Assembly: GCF_001999965.1 (NCBI RefSeq)
Contig: NZ_CP019646.1
Coordinates: 1,488,001 to 1,552,000 of the forward strand
Direction of reading: 5' to 3'
DNA: 64,000 bases
Source: Limihaloglobus sulfuriphilus
GTDB taxonomy: Bacteria > Planctomycetota > Phycisphaerae > Sedimentisphaerales > Sedimentisphaeraceae
Below the pieces are notes generated by a model. That model worked only from the letters and a program-made list of their open reading frames with translations. It had not been told where the DNA came from and searched no databases. The stretch's first letter is position 1. Each line of letters begins with the position of its first letter. Positions 23,651 through 32,213 of this stretch are shown here, piece after piece. The position numbers and the translations under genes are program-made.

Positions 23651-24280
23651 GTGGGCACAAATCCAACAAAACTTGGAATACTTATCAGCGGCGGCGGCAC
23701 GACCATGCTAAACCTGCATGAACAGATTGCAAACGGCAGCCTTGATGCAGAAATAGTATGTGTTATAAGCTCGCGAAGTGATGTTAAGGGAGTTGGCCTT
23801 GCCAGAGAGTTGGGATATGAACCTGAAATTGTGCGGAAAAAGGATTATGCCGACATTGACACTTTCAGCACTTCAATTGCCCAAACACTTCGTAAGTCAG
23901 GTGTAGAACTTGTTATACAGGCCGGCTGGCTTTGTCTCTGGAAGATCTACGATGACTTTGAAGGCCGCGTCATGAACATACACCCCGCCCTTCTGCCCAG
24001 CTTTGGAGGAAAGGGCATGTGGGGCCGTCATGTGCACGAAGCCGTATTGAAAGCCGGATGCAAAATAAGCGGATGCACAGTACATTTCTGCACCAATGAA
24101 TACGACAAAGGCCCGATAATTGTACAAAAAAGCTGCCCTGTTTATGACACTGACACTCCAGAGCAGCTTGCTGCCAGAGTTTTCGAACAGGAATCCCTGG
24201 CTTACCCCGAGGCTGTCAGGCTTTTTACACAGGGCAGGCTCAAAATTGATAACAGTATTGTTAGAATAGCGAGGCAATAA
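23651..24280 (+). CDS. purN: Phosphoribosylglycinamide formyltransferase
   Basis: About 209 residues. PurN transfers a formyl group from 10-formyl-THF to GAR in purine synthesis. Visible motifs are LGILISGGGTTM near the N-terminus, MNIHPALLPSF with the catalytic Asn/His, and VHFCTNEYDKGPII with the catalytic Asp. I choose the GTG at 23651, 4 bp after the previous stop with AGGAAG upstream, over a TTG inside the preceding gene. The next gene overlaps its stop by one base. Confidence 0.93.
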   Translation: MGTNPTKLGILISGGGTTMLNLHEQIANGSLDAEIVCVISSRSDVKGVGLARELGYEPEIVRKKDYADIDTFSTSIAQTLRKSGVELVIQAGWLCLWKIYDDFEGRVMNIHPALLPSFGGKGMWGRHVHEAVLKAGCKISGCTVHFCTNEYDKGPIIVQKSCPVYDTDTPEQLAARVFEQESLAYPEAVRLFTQGRLKIDNSIVRIARQ

Positions 24281-24726
24281 TGGAATATGCTGCCGGCAAA
24301 GCAGGCCGCATTTTTGCACTGCGGCTGTTTGAGGGTGAAGACGTATATGAATCAATTGAAAAGACAGCCCGTATTGAAAATATCAAACACGGGTCAGTTT
24401 TAATCACCGGCGGCATACGCAAGGCCGATGTTGTTGTAGGCCCCAGGCAGGAAAAGCCGAAACTTGAGGGCTGGTTCAAACAGTTTGCCGGCCCGGGTGA
24501 AGTTCTTGGCGTAGGTACATTATACTGGGACGAACAAGGTCCCAAACTGCACCTTCATGCCGCAATGGGAAGAGGTGACGACTATATCGTGGGCTGTCCA
24601 AGAGGCGGAGCGGAAGTGTTTCTGGTTCTTGAGGTTACGATAATAGAAATAACAGGTATCAAAGCCTCCCGGGTCAAAGATTCTCAAAGCGGAGTAAACC
24701 TGCTCAGGATAGAAGAAGACAACTGA
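24280..24726 (+). CDS. PPC (DUF296) domain protein
   Basis: A 148-residue single PPC domain: RIFALRLFEGEDVYESI at the start, HGSVLITGGIRKADV, and a LHLHAAMGRGDDYIVG histidine segment. The fold is shared with plant AT-hook proteins and stand-alone bacterial proteins. Bacterial members form trimers and may bind metal or small ligands; DNA binding is not certain without an AT-hook, which is absent here. Its ATG shares one base with the purN stop, so the two are translated together. Confidence 0.9.
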   Translation: MEYAAGKAGRIFALRLFEGEDVYESIEKTARIENIKHGSVLITGGIRKADVVVGPRQEKPKLEGWFKQFAGPGEVLGVGTLYWDEQGPKLHLHAAMGRGDDYIVGCPRGGAEVFLVLEVTIIEITGIKASRVKDSQSGVNLLRIEEDN

Positions 24727-24755
24727 TTAGCTGTTGACGAATTACCCCCGAAGAC

Positions 24756-25664
24756 TTATTTGAAGAACTCAATAGTTTTCTGCAAACCCGCCTCAAAGCT
24801 GCCCGAAGGAGAGAATCCGCACCCGAGGAGTTTATCGATACAGGCAGTGCTGTGTTTTACATCTCCGGGCCTTTCTTCCTTGAATACAATTTCAGAACTT
24901 GAACCCGTAAAGCGTATTATGCTCTGGGCGAGAGATTTTATGGTGGTGGTTTTGCCGTAAGCTACGTTGTAAACCTCTTTGAATTCAGGATTTGTCGCCA
25001 TAAAAATATTTGCCCGGGCAACATCCTCAACAAACACAAAATCCCGTGTCTGCTCGCCGTCACCAAAAATCATTATTGGCTCGTTGCGAAGTGCACGATA
25101 TATGAAGATGGGCACAGCCGCCGCATACTGGCTGTTGGGGTCCTGACGGGGACCGAACACGTTGAAATACCTTAAACATGCAGTATTGAGCAGCCCTTCT
25201 TCTGCAAACATCCGGCAGTAATACTCACCATCAAGTTTTGTTATCCCATAGGGACTCTTCGGCTCGGGATACATTGATTCGAGTTTTGGTACAACAGGGT
25301 TATCGCCGTATATAGCCGCGGAACTGCTGTGAACCAGTTTTTTTACGCCGGCATCAGCCGCCGCCTGCAATACGTTTAGAATGCCGTTAACATTTATCTC
25401 TACACACTCGGCGGGATTGGCCATTGATTCAGGAACACTTATCATTGCCGCAAGTTGAAAAATATAGTCCACACCGTCAACCGCTTCACGAACGATTTTC
25501 TTATCTGTAATCGAACCTTCTATAAATTCTACGTCAAAGGGTTCTATATTGTGTTTGAATCCACTTCGCAGATTATCGAGAATTCGGACCTGAGCCCGTC
25601 CCTGGAGCTGCTGGGCTATGTGGCTTCCGATAAAACCTGCTCCACCGGTTATCAATACTTTCAT
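24756..25664 (-). CDS. NAD-dependent sugar epimerase/dehydratase (extended SDR, GalE-like)
   Basis: A 302-residue extended short-chain dehydrogenase. GGAGFIGSHIA is the NAD-binding motif, HSSSAAIYGD and YGITKLDGEYYCR give the Ser/Tyr/Lys catalytic set, and LRYFNVFGPRQDP is typical of nucleotide-sugar epimerases. Substrate is probably a UDP-hexose or UDP-N-acetylhexosamine. It is the last gene of the five-gene operon, 15 bp after the kinase gene, with a GGAAAG ribosome binding site. Confidence 0.9.
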   Translation of the reverse strand: MKVLITGGAGFIGSHIAQQLQGRAQVRILDNLRSGFKHNIEPFDVEFIEGSITDKKIVREAVDGVDYIFQLAAMISVPESMANPAECVEINVNGILNVLQAAADAGVKKLVHSSSAAIYGDNPVVPKLESMYPEPKSPYGITKLDGEYYCRMFAEEGLLNTACLRYFNVFGPRQDPNSQYAAAVPIFIYRALRNEPIMIFGDGEQTRDFVFVEDVARANIFMATNPEFKEVYNVAYGKTTTIKSLAQSIIRFTGSSSEIVFKEERPGDVKHSTACIDKLLGCGFSPSGSFEAGLQKTIEFFK

Positions 25665-25679
25665 ATTTTGCTTTCCTTA

Positions 25680-26777
25680 TTATCTGACGGTATCTGCGAC
25701 AAGCGATTCCAGCTCGTCCTGCTGATCTGTTATCGACTGCACCAGTTTATACTGTGTGCGGCATCTGTCAAGGTTATGGCCTTCACGGTGTACCTTAAAG
25801 TATGTGTCTCCAGATAGATAGTCAGTCAGAAAACGCATACCGATTGTCATTGTAATCAGTTTGCCGGCGAATACAAGGTACTCAATCTCGGTTTTATTCA
25901 GATAATCCCGGCCCACGCTCATGAATCCGTTTAAAAGTGATTCGAATCTATCTAAACGCAGCCCGACAATATCAATATTTTTCTCATCCTCTTGTGTTGG
26001 ACTTGTTGATGTTCGCACAAGATCGCCAAAATCATACAGCGACAACCCCGGCATAACGGTGTCAAGGTCAATTACACAGACTCCCTCGGCCGTCTTATCA
26101 TCAATCAGAACATTATTGATTTTAGTATCATTGTGGGTTACCCGTATCGGGACAGCCCCCTTTTTGACCAAATCGGGCAGAACATCAAACATCCAGGCAT
26201 TATCAAGCTGGTATTTTATTTCTGCTGAAGCATTTGCGGCTCTGTTAAAGCGGTCTGCCTCCAAAGCGTTTTCAAACGCGGCGAGACGTTTTTTGCCGTC
26301 ATGGAACCCCGGGATAATCTCATAAAGCGGCTCCCCTGGAATATCTACCAACATGGACTGAAAACGGGCAAAAGCCGCACCCGCCTGGTATATCTGTTCA
26401 TTTGTTTCAGGAACATCAAAACCAGTGGCATCTTCAACAAACAGATAAACACGCCAGTACCCGCCCTCGTGGTCAAAATAAAAACTGCCGCCCGAATGAG
26501 TTTTAACCACGGTCAGACAGCGTCTGCTGATGTCACTATAGCCCATCTGGCAGAACTTCTCTGCGCAGTGCTCTGTAACACGGGTAATGTTTTCCATAAG
26601 TTTTTCAACGTTTGGGAAAATCGCGTTATTTATTCTCTGTAAAAGATAATTAACCTTTGTACCGGAGAGATTTACGCTAACTTTATAGGTATCATTGATA
26701 TGGCCGCTTCCATAAGGATGGCCCTCAACAAAATCACCATAAATCTGGAACTGCTTAACTATCTGTTCTAATTGCAT
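25680..26777 (-). CDS. Phosphotransferase (APH fold), N-acetylhexosamine 1-kinase-like
   Basis: About 365 residues from the ATG at 26777; a longer frame would need a TTG without a ribosome binding site. The N-terminal GSGHINDTYKV and YLLQRINN..FPNVEKLMENITRVTEH blocks resemble NahK-type kinases. The APH-type catalytic loop VTHNDTKINNVL and the metal-binding VIDLDTVMPG are intact. NahK phosphorylates GlcNAc/GalNAc at C1, and the neighbours (epimerase, SIS isomerase, deacetylase) fit amino-sugar use. The exact sugar is not established. Confidence 0.85.
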   Translation of the reverse strand: MQLEQIVKQFQIYGDFVEGHPYGSGHINDTYKVSVNLSGTKVNYLLQRINNAIFPNVEKLMENITRVTEHCAEKFCQMGYSDISRRCLTVVKTHSGGSFYFDHEGGYWRVYLFVEDATGFDVPETNEQIYQAGAAFARFQSMLVDIPGEPLYEIIPGFHDGKKRLAAFENALEADRFNRAANASAEIKYQLDNAWMFDVLPDLVKKGAVPIRVTHNDTKINNVLIDDKTAEGVCVIDLDTVMPGLSLYDFGDLVRTSTSPTQEDEKNIDIVGLRLDRFESLLNGFMSVGRDYLNKTEIEYLVFAGKLITMTIGMRFLTDYLSGDTYFKVHREGHNLDRCRTQYKLVQSITDQQDELESLVADTVR

Positions 26778-26803
26778 ACAACGTCTCAAAATTGTTGATA
26801 ACT

Positions 26804-27502
26804 CTAATCAAAAATAATTTTTCCGAAAAAATCCGGCTGATGAAAATCCGGCCCGGGTAAATCAACCTTTGACCATGTAAGGTAATGCGGGTTTGATGTC
26901 TCATCGCCGCATTTGTAGAAATTGGCCCGCCATTCTACACCTTTGCCGGGTTTCTCAAAAGGTGCATATGCCGGCAGTATTGAGAGCGGCAGGCTGTATT
27001 CCACAAACCATGTCAGATCTCTGCGGATTTCATCCTCAATGGGAGCCGATAAACTCGAAACCGGCTTGATTTTTCTGCAGTCTTTGACGTCAACTTCCAC
27101 ATTATCTGTGTCCCGCCGCTTCTGGTGATAGAACAGCAAGGTTCCAATACAGTTCATTTCAAGGTTAAAATAGCCCTGAGAGGTATCCGCGCCGGGTGTA
27201 AAGAAAAATTCAACGCAGCTGTCCTTACAAACATCGCTGTGGTAGTCCCGCCGGCAGGCTTTTATAAACCTGTCTTTGACTTTGAAGATAACATAAATGT
27301 TGCTCTCATCATAAAGAAGGCGAAAATTAACAGCAGGCATAAACGCCGGTTTGCCGCCCATATAAAAATCAAGACTGCCCGTGTCCGCGGCCTGCCACTG
27401 CGTGCTGTTCCAGCCTTGGCCGGGAACAACAGGCGAGTCTGATCTTTTTATTGTGTATATTTTATTTTCCCGGGCAGGCAAATTATTCGCTCTTGTATTC
27501 AT
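26804..27502 (-). CDS. Carbohydrate-binding family 9-like protein, no signal peptide
   Basis: About 232 residues. The beta-sandwich pattern of CBM9-like/DOMON-type proteins is visible: ARLLYDESNIYVIFKV-type strand pair, DSCVEFFFTP, YFNLEMNCIGTLL and the C-terminal YLTWSKVDLPGPDFHQPDFFGKI. It lacks any signal peptide, so it should be cytosolic, unlike most CBM9 modules of secreted xylanases. I place the start at the ATG at 27502 with GGAAAGTGGG upstream; it overlaps the SIS gene stop by 20 bp. The role inside the operon is unknown; it may bind the sugar substrate or be an uncharacterised enzyme. Confidence 0.82.
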   Translation of the reverse strand: MNTRANNLPARENKIYTIKRSDSPVVPGQGWNSTQWQAADTGSLDFYMGGKPAFMPAVNFRLLYDESNIYVIFKVKDRFIKACRRDYHSDVCKDSCVEFFFTPGADTSQGYFNLEMNCIGTLLFYHQKRRDTDNVEVDVKDCRKIKPVSSLSAPIEDEIRRDLTWFVEYSLPLSILPAYAPFEKPGKGVEWRANFYKCGDETSNPHYLTWSKVDLPGPDFHQPDFFGKIIFD

Positions 27503-28499
27503 TGCCCACTTTCCTTGCCCTGACTGGGTGGTCAAGATCAATTCCAAGGCTCAAGCCAGCTTCTACAAGCAGATTCCAGCCCGCACACAGATGTACAAAA
27601 GAAGCCAAGGGGCCGGTATATGGAATCTGAATTCCGTCGAAAATTGTCTTTTGCGAGCTGATAGCAAAAATCTTCACCCCGACACCTTCGCCCAGTGTCT
27701 TTCTTATCTGTTCGAGCTCCTGTTTGAATGGGTCTATCAGTATGATCACATCGTCTTTGTGCATTACCTCTTCTATACCGTGAAGAAGGTAAGTACCTTC
27801 GAGAAAATCGCTTTTCTTGCGGACAATTTCATTTGTTTTTAGAGTCAGCTCTTCTGCTACGCCGTCATTTCTGCCCGCAAAGTAAACCGTCGGAGCGGAT
27901 ATCATGGCATCGACCATCTCTTTTGGAACATCGGTCTCGAGTGCCTGGGCAACCGCGTCAGCAAGCGGGCTAAGTTCATCATCTATTTTTCTGTCCGCAC
28001 ATTCTGATACGAATTTAACATAGACAAGAGCCTGCTCAACTACACTTTTGGTAGCTGCCACAGCATCTTCTTTGCCGCAGTTCAGAACAAAACTCATATT
28101 GGACAACTTCTCTAATGGTGTCTCATAGTTTGCGGTTACAGCATAAAGATTTTGATGCCCCGCATTTGCAAGCTGATCAATCAGAGAGATCGTCTCTTTG
28201 GTTTGCCCGCTGTTCGAAGAAGCAAACACCACAAAATCGTCCAGTTTGTACTCTTTTGCCTGATAAGAGCCTTCAGTAACCATATGAATGCTGCCGCCGC
28301 GTCTGAGTGCCAGGGCCATGGCATTTTTAGAAGGGAATATCCTGCTTGAACCTTCACCGGTAAATAAAACCTTCTTCAGTTTTTTTGCCTGTTCGACCGG
28401 CTTCTCCATGCCTGAAACACGGAAGTCTCTGATTATACCCGACGTCTCGAGCATTTCGTTTACAAGTGCATAATTTCTGTATTTATCTGACTTATTCAT
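27483..28499 (-). CDS. SIS domain sugar isomerase/deaminase (AgaS/GlmS-like)
   Basis: A 338-residue protein with two SIS domains. The first contains FTGEGSSRIFPSKN and SSNSGQTKETI, the phosphosugar-binding loops shared with the GlmS isomerase half and AgaS deaminases. There is no glutaminase domain, so it is catabolic or isomerising rather than a GlcN-6-P synthase. An AGGT ribosome binding site lies within the end of the PIG-L gene and the two genes overlap by 8 bp. The context points to amino-sugar phosphates. Confidence 0.88.
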   Translation of the reverse strand: MNKSDKYRNYALVNEMLETSGIIRDFRVSGMEKPVEQAKKLKKVLFTGEGSSRIFPSKNAMALALRRGGSIHMVTEGSYQAKEYKLDDFVVFASSNSGQTKETISLIDQLANAGHQNLYAVTANYETPLEKLSNMSFVLNCGKEDAVAATKSVVEQALVYVKFVSECADRKIDDELSPLADAVAQALETDVPKEMVDAMISAPTVYFAGRNDGVAEELTLKTNEIVRKKSDFLEGTYLLHGIEEVMHKDDVIILIDPFKQELEQIRKTLGEGVGVKIFAISSQKTIFDGIQIPYTGPLASFVHLCAGWNLLVEAGLSLGIDLDHPVRARKVGNEYKSE

Positions 28500-29337
28500 A
28501 GTTTACCTCGTTATTTAAGTTTTCAAAAAAATTAACGTATTTTATCGGCTGATAAAGTTCGTATTCTACACGGCGGAAGAATTCGAACGGACCATTTTTC
28601 TCAACGATTTCTATCAGAGATGAAATCTGTTTTTGTGATTTAAACTCCCGTATTGCAGCCATTTTCGTTTTCAAAGACGATTCATCGGCTTTGAGCTGGA
28701 TATCCGGCATTTCAGGAAAATCACAATAAACGCCCATCTCATACACCTTGTCCACTGCCGGATACGGACTGCCCAGTTCCGGCCAGATTGATTCTGAGGC
28801 ATGAAATATGCTAATAAGCAGCTCTTCATGAACAAATTTATGGTCGGGATGAAGATCCGCTGATGTCGGCACAAAAATCCGAGTCGGCCTAATCTTTCTC
28901 AAGTAATACGTAAAAGCGTTCTGAAGGCCGGTAAAACCTGACATAAAACCGGGTTCACTCTCATCGGCGGGTATCTTGCCCCGATAAAGATTTACGCGGC
29001 AGTCCGGAATGCCCATCCAGGCTATATTTTCAGCCGGCAGACCAATTTTTTTATAACTCTCGAATGATTCAGCTTTTCTTATCCGGGCAATAGTATCTTT
29101 TTCTTCAAGACTGCAATACCCCATGCTTCCGTCGGTTACAATAAGCAGATTAACCTCGGCTCCGGCATCAAGAGCAGCCTGCATCATCAACCCACCGCCA
29201 AGGACGGCATCATCATCATGCGGACTCACAAACAGGAACCTCTCTTGAGATTTCCAGTTGTCCAGACATTCTTTCAAACCACCTGTTCTGGGCTCGTCAT
29301 ATTGGTCAATCTCGGTTATTTCAAAAAATTTATTCAT
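28492..29337 (-). CDS. PIG-L family deacetylase
   Basis: A 281-residue zinc deacetylase of the LmbE/PIG-L family. The metal motif at residues 40-43 reads HDDD (family form H-P/x-D-D) and the distal histidine is in HPDH at 163-166. Family members remove acetyl groups from GlcNAc-containing substrates. It is the first gene of the operon, with an AGAGGT ribosome binding site, and overlaps the SIS gene. No signal peptide is seen, so deacetylation would take place in the cytosol. Confidence 0.92.
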   Translation of the reverse strand: MNKFFEITEIDQYDEPRTGGLKECLDNWKSQERFLFVSPHDDDAVLGGGLMMQAALDAGAEVNLLIVTDGSMGYCSLEEKDTIARIRKAESFESYKKIGLPAENIAWMGIPDCRVNLYRGKIPADESEPGFMSGFTGLQNAFTYYLRKIRPTRIFVPTSADLHPDHKFVHEELLISIFHASESIWPELGSPYPAVDKVYEMGVYCDFPEMPDIQLKADESSLKTKMAAIREFKSQKQISSLIEIVEKNGPFEFFRRVEYELYQPIKYVNFFENLNNEVNYE

Positions 29338-29445
29338 TTAAATACCTCTGATTACTATAAAAACATCTCTGATTTTTGTATCAGTTTACAAAAAAACGAT
29401 ACGCTTGGAATGCAGAGATGTAACTTAGAGATAGATAAAAGTAAC

Positions 29446-31296
29446 CTAATCCTTTATTGCGGTCAGAATGCGTTCGATGCTTTCATTGTAGATATTGTCA
29501 GGGGATTGTTTCTGGATATCTTTGAATACATCCAAAGCCTGACGCCTTAGCTGAGTGGCACGCTCCTCGTCGTCTTCGATGCTGCGGGAGATGTCAAGTT
29601 TCAGCCTTGCGAGTTTGTAACGAGCCTTTATAAAAGAATCGGCGCCGCTGTTTTCTGATATAAACTTTTCCAGCTCTTCCTGTTGGGCATAAGGGTCCTG
29701 GATTTCAAGTATGATCGCCAGCTCCACATTATCCCGCAAGGGATTCTTCTCTGCGAGCCCGGCCAGAATGGATTTAAGTTTTTTCTCATACATTATATCA
29801 TTGGGGTTAAGCGAGATAAACTCGCTTATCGTGGCATTTTCGGCAGGGTCATCACTGCGGTTAGATGAAATAAGATTTAAAAGATATTCAAGCCGAAACT
29901 GCAAATCATTTGCCTTGAGGTCTGTGATCGCCGTTTTCTTTATCGGCAGGAATATCTCCCCTGACAATTCGGCAGGTTTATCTTTTAAATTCTTAATGTG
30001 TTCTTTTATCATCTCCAATGCCTTTTGAGCAAGTTCGCAGGCAGAATCTAAACTCTTGTGAGCAGCGAGATTATAAGCAATACGGCAGCGAGCCTCGATC
30101 GACTCTGGAGATTCGGGAAAATCCCTGTAAAGCCTGCCCCAGATGGGAATAACCTCAGTGTTGGCGTGGCTTGAATCAAACTCTAAAATTTCATGCATCT
30201 CAAGAATTTTCAGCGAAGGTTCCATCTCTGCAAGCATCGCCTTATGATACAACACCTGCGGAATTCGCCAGCTTTTTTTATGTTTATTGATAAAGAAATC
30301 CAGGTCTGAATCCATCCTGTCACGTGCTGCCTGGTAATTAAACTCCGGCGGCATAATCTCGGAAAACCATTGCGGCCAGTGATCCCATCTAAGCATATCC
30401 ACAATCTCACGTTTGAGTTCCGACCTGAGCATTATTGGATCCTGAGAATAGAATGAAGCGGTGAGATAACTTTTCAGTACCGGATCCTGCACTGCCTCGT
30501 CAAGTATCGGGGTTATGCTTTTTTTTGCAAATACTGTTGACTGCTGCTCGTTGTGGACTTCCACATAAATCTGGTAATCGGCCTCTGAGAAACCCACTTT
30601 ATACGTGAATAAAAATATGTTCCCCAACAGAAACAACAATGAAAGCGAGCCGATTGTACCTGGGCGGTACCTGGTATAATGCCCCACTGCCAGAGCGAAA
30701 CCCGCATACGCAAGCGCCACTATCCACGCAAACATCCACGGGAAATAAGAATAAGCCCATCTCAACGGCTCAACTGTATGCAGTCCGCCTGTAAGAAACC
30801 AGAACAGCATAGACGGAACAATACAGAGAACTATAGAGATAAACCGAGACCGAAACCGCAATGGACGGCACGATATTGCCACACAGCTTACAAGAAGAAC
30901 AACAGCAAGGCCGGGAAGCTGGGCTATCAAAGCAGCGGCGAGTATAAATAAAATACTGTGGGGAAAACTAAGCAGCAGCGAAACGCTCAAGGGAACAATC
31001 GAAAGCAGCCCAACCAAACCGCCTATTACCAACCCCTGATATCGATACTCAAAGATGCTCAAAGGTGTAGAAAGGAAAGTACTTAAATACCACCTGTCAG
31101 GCTCAAAGAGAGTGTTCAGATCAGGTATGCCAACCTGTCCATAATTTATTTTAGCCCAGAATGAGCATAAAGCCGCATAGACTATAAATGAAAACCAGAA
31201 ACTTGCCAGAACGTTGGAATGGCTGTAATGCAGGGTCGGACCTGAAGTCATAAAAGATTTGGACGGCCCCTGCTGCTTTTCCTTCTTATTTTTCAT
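29446..31296 (-). CDS. Large membrane protein with Yip1-like N-terminal half and helical soluble domain
   Basis: A 616-residue protein I cannot name. Residues ~30-235 hold about six membrane segments with Pro/Gly-rich turns, arranged like Yip1/YIF1-type domains. The remaining ~380 residues are hydrophilic and mostly helical, with spacing that suggests TPR-like repeats (for instance around SPESIEARCRIAYNLAAHKSLDSACELAQKAL). No enzyme motif is visible. It is probably transcribed alone. A role in protein handling at the membrane is only a guess. Confidence 0.85.
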   Translation of the reverse strand: MKNKKEKQQGPSKSFMTSGPTLHYSHSNVLASFWFSFIVYAALCSFWAKINYGQVGIPDLNTLFEPDRWYLSTFLSTPLSIFEYRYQGLVIGGLVGLLSIVPLSVSLLLSFPHSILFILAAALIAQLPGLAVVLLVSCVAISCRPLRFRSRFISIVLCIVPSMLFWFLTGGLHTVEPLRWAYSYFPWMFAWIVALAYAGFALAVGHYTRYRPGTIGSLSLLFLLGNIFLFTYKVGFSEADYQIYVEVHNEQQSTVFAKKSITPILDEAVQDPVLKSYLTASFYSQDPIMLRSELKREIVDMLRWDHWPQWFSEIMPPEFNYQAARDRMDSDLDFFINKHKKSWRIPQVLYHKAMLAEMEPSLKILEMHEILEFDSSHANTEVIPIWGRLYRDFPESPESIEARCRIAYNLAAHKSLDSACELAQKALEMIKEHIKNLKDKPAELSGEIFLPIKKTAITDLKANDLQFRLEYLLNLISSNRSDDPAENATISEFISLNPNDIMYEKKLKSILAGLAEKNPLRDNVELAIILEIQDPYAQQEELEKFISENSGADSFIKARYKLARLKLDISRSIEDDEERATQLRRQALDVFKDIQKQSPDNIYNESIERILTAIKD

Positions 31297-31364
31297 TTTA
31301 TCTTCAAAAACAGTGCCTTGAACCGATTATAACCTGTTCAGGCACTGCTTATAGATTTATACCG

Positions 31365-31565
31365 TTAATCCAGAGAAACCTGTTCCGCCTTGGGCCCTCT
31401 TTCGCCATTGACCAGCTTGAAGGTTACTTCTCTGCCCGGAACCAATTCCTTACTGAAATTGCCTTTGAGGTTTGAGCGATGGATAAAAACCTGTGAACCA
31501 TCGCAAAGGTTTATGAATCCATAACCTTTACGTTGGTCATACCACGATATTTTGCCAGTTTCCAT
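31365..31565 (-). CDS. Cold-shock domain protein
   Basis: A 66-residue cold-shock domain. RNP1 reads KGYGFI and RNP2 VFIHRS, with the conserved TGKISWYDQRKGYGFI start. It binds single-stranded RNA/DNA as a chaperone. The family is normally 65-70 residues. It lies 58 bp downstream of HU on the same strand, and both encode small abundant nucleic-acid binding proteins. Confidence 0.95.
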   Translation of the reverse strand: METGKISWYDQRKGYGFINLCDGSQVFIHRSNLKGNFSKELVPGREVTFKLVNGERGPKAEQVSLD

Positions 31566-31623
31566 ATTAACTCACTGACACCTTTCAGTACCAATGATTC
31601 AGATGATCATTCTCTCAGTCAGT

Positions 31624-31920
31624 TCAGGATTTATCTGCTTCCTGAAGTTTAACTTTCATCAAACGGCCCATTTTGAACTTGATGGTACGTTTTTCTGGAA
31701 CATCTACACGGTCCATAGTCTTTGGATTCTGAGCTACACGGGCTGCACGCACACGGCTCTCAAATACACCAAAGTCACGGAACTCCATACGGTTACCCTT
31801 GGCAAGCTCGTCGATCATCTCGTCCAAAAACGACTGGACAACCTTTTTTACAACTACCCTTTTCTCATTTGTTAAATCCGCAATTCTGTCGATCAGCTCT
31901 TTTTTTGTTACTGTAGCCAT
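31624..31920 (-). CDS. HU family DNA-binding protein
   Basis: About 98 residues. TKKELIDRIADLT at the N-terminus and the FGVFESRVRAARVAQNPKT arm are the HU/IHF signature. It bends and compacts DNA. The ATG at 31920 has GAGGTG just upstream; an in-frame GTG two codons earlier overlaps that site. One gene in view suggests a homodimer, though partners may lie elsewhere. Confidence 0.95.
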   Translation of the reverse strand: MATVTKKELIDRIADLTNEKRVVVKKVVQSFLDEMIDELAKGNRMEFRDFGVFESRVRAARVAQNPKTMDRVDVPEKRTIKFKMGRLMKVKLQEADKS

Positions 31921-32213
31921 TTTCACCTCTAAGAACAGCTAATTATTACTCAAAATCCGTCAAACGGCACATTACCCACCGGCAATATACCACCTGCGGC
32001 ATTTACTAACTTCTATGTTTCGCAAATCACTATACTACAAAGACTTTGATACATCAAGTTAAATTCATGAATATTTTATCTTTTTCATTGAATTTTTAAA
32101 ATCGATTTAATATATTGTATTGCATTGAGCTTAACTATAATAAGACATAAACCTTTGTAAAGAAATTTTTTATGTTTTATAAAATCTATTAGTTATCCAG
32201 AGAGAAAAATAAC

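Noticed and set aside
31921-32213. Possible regulatory RNA or riboswitch before xylB
   Set aside because: AT-rich with no conserved riboswitch core or stem series that I can recognise.
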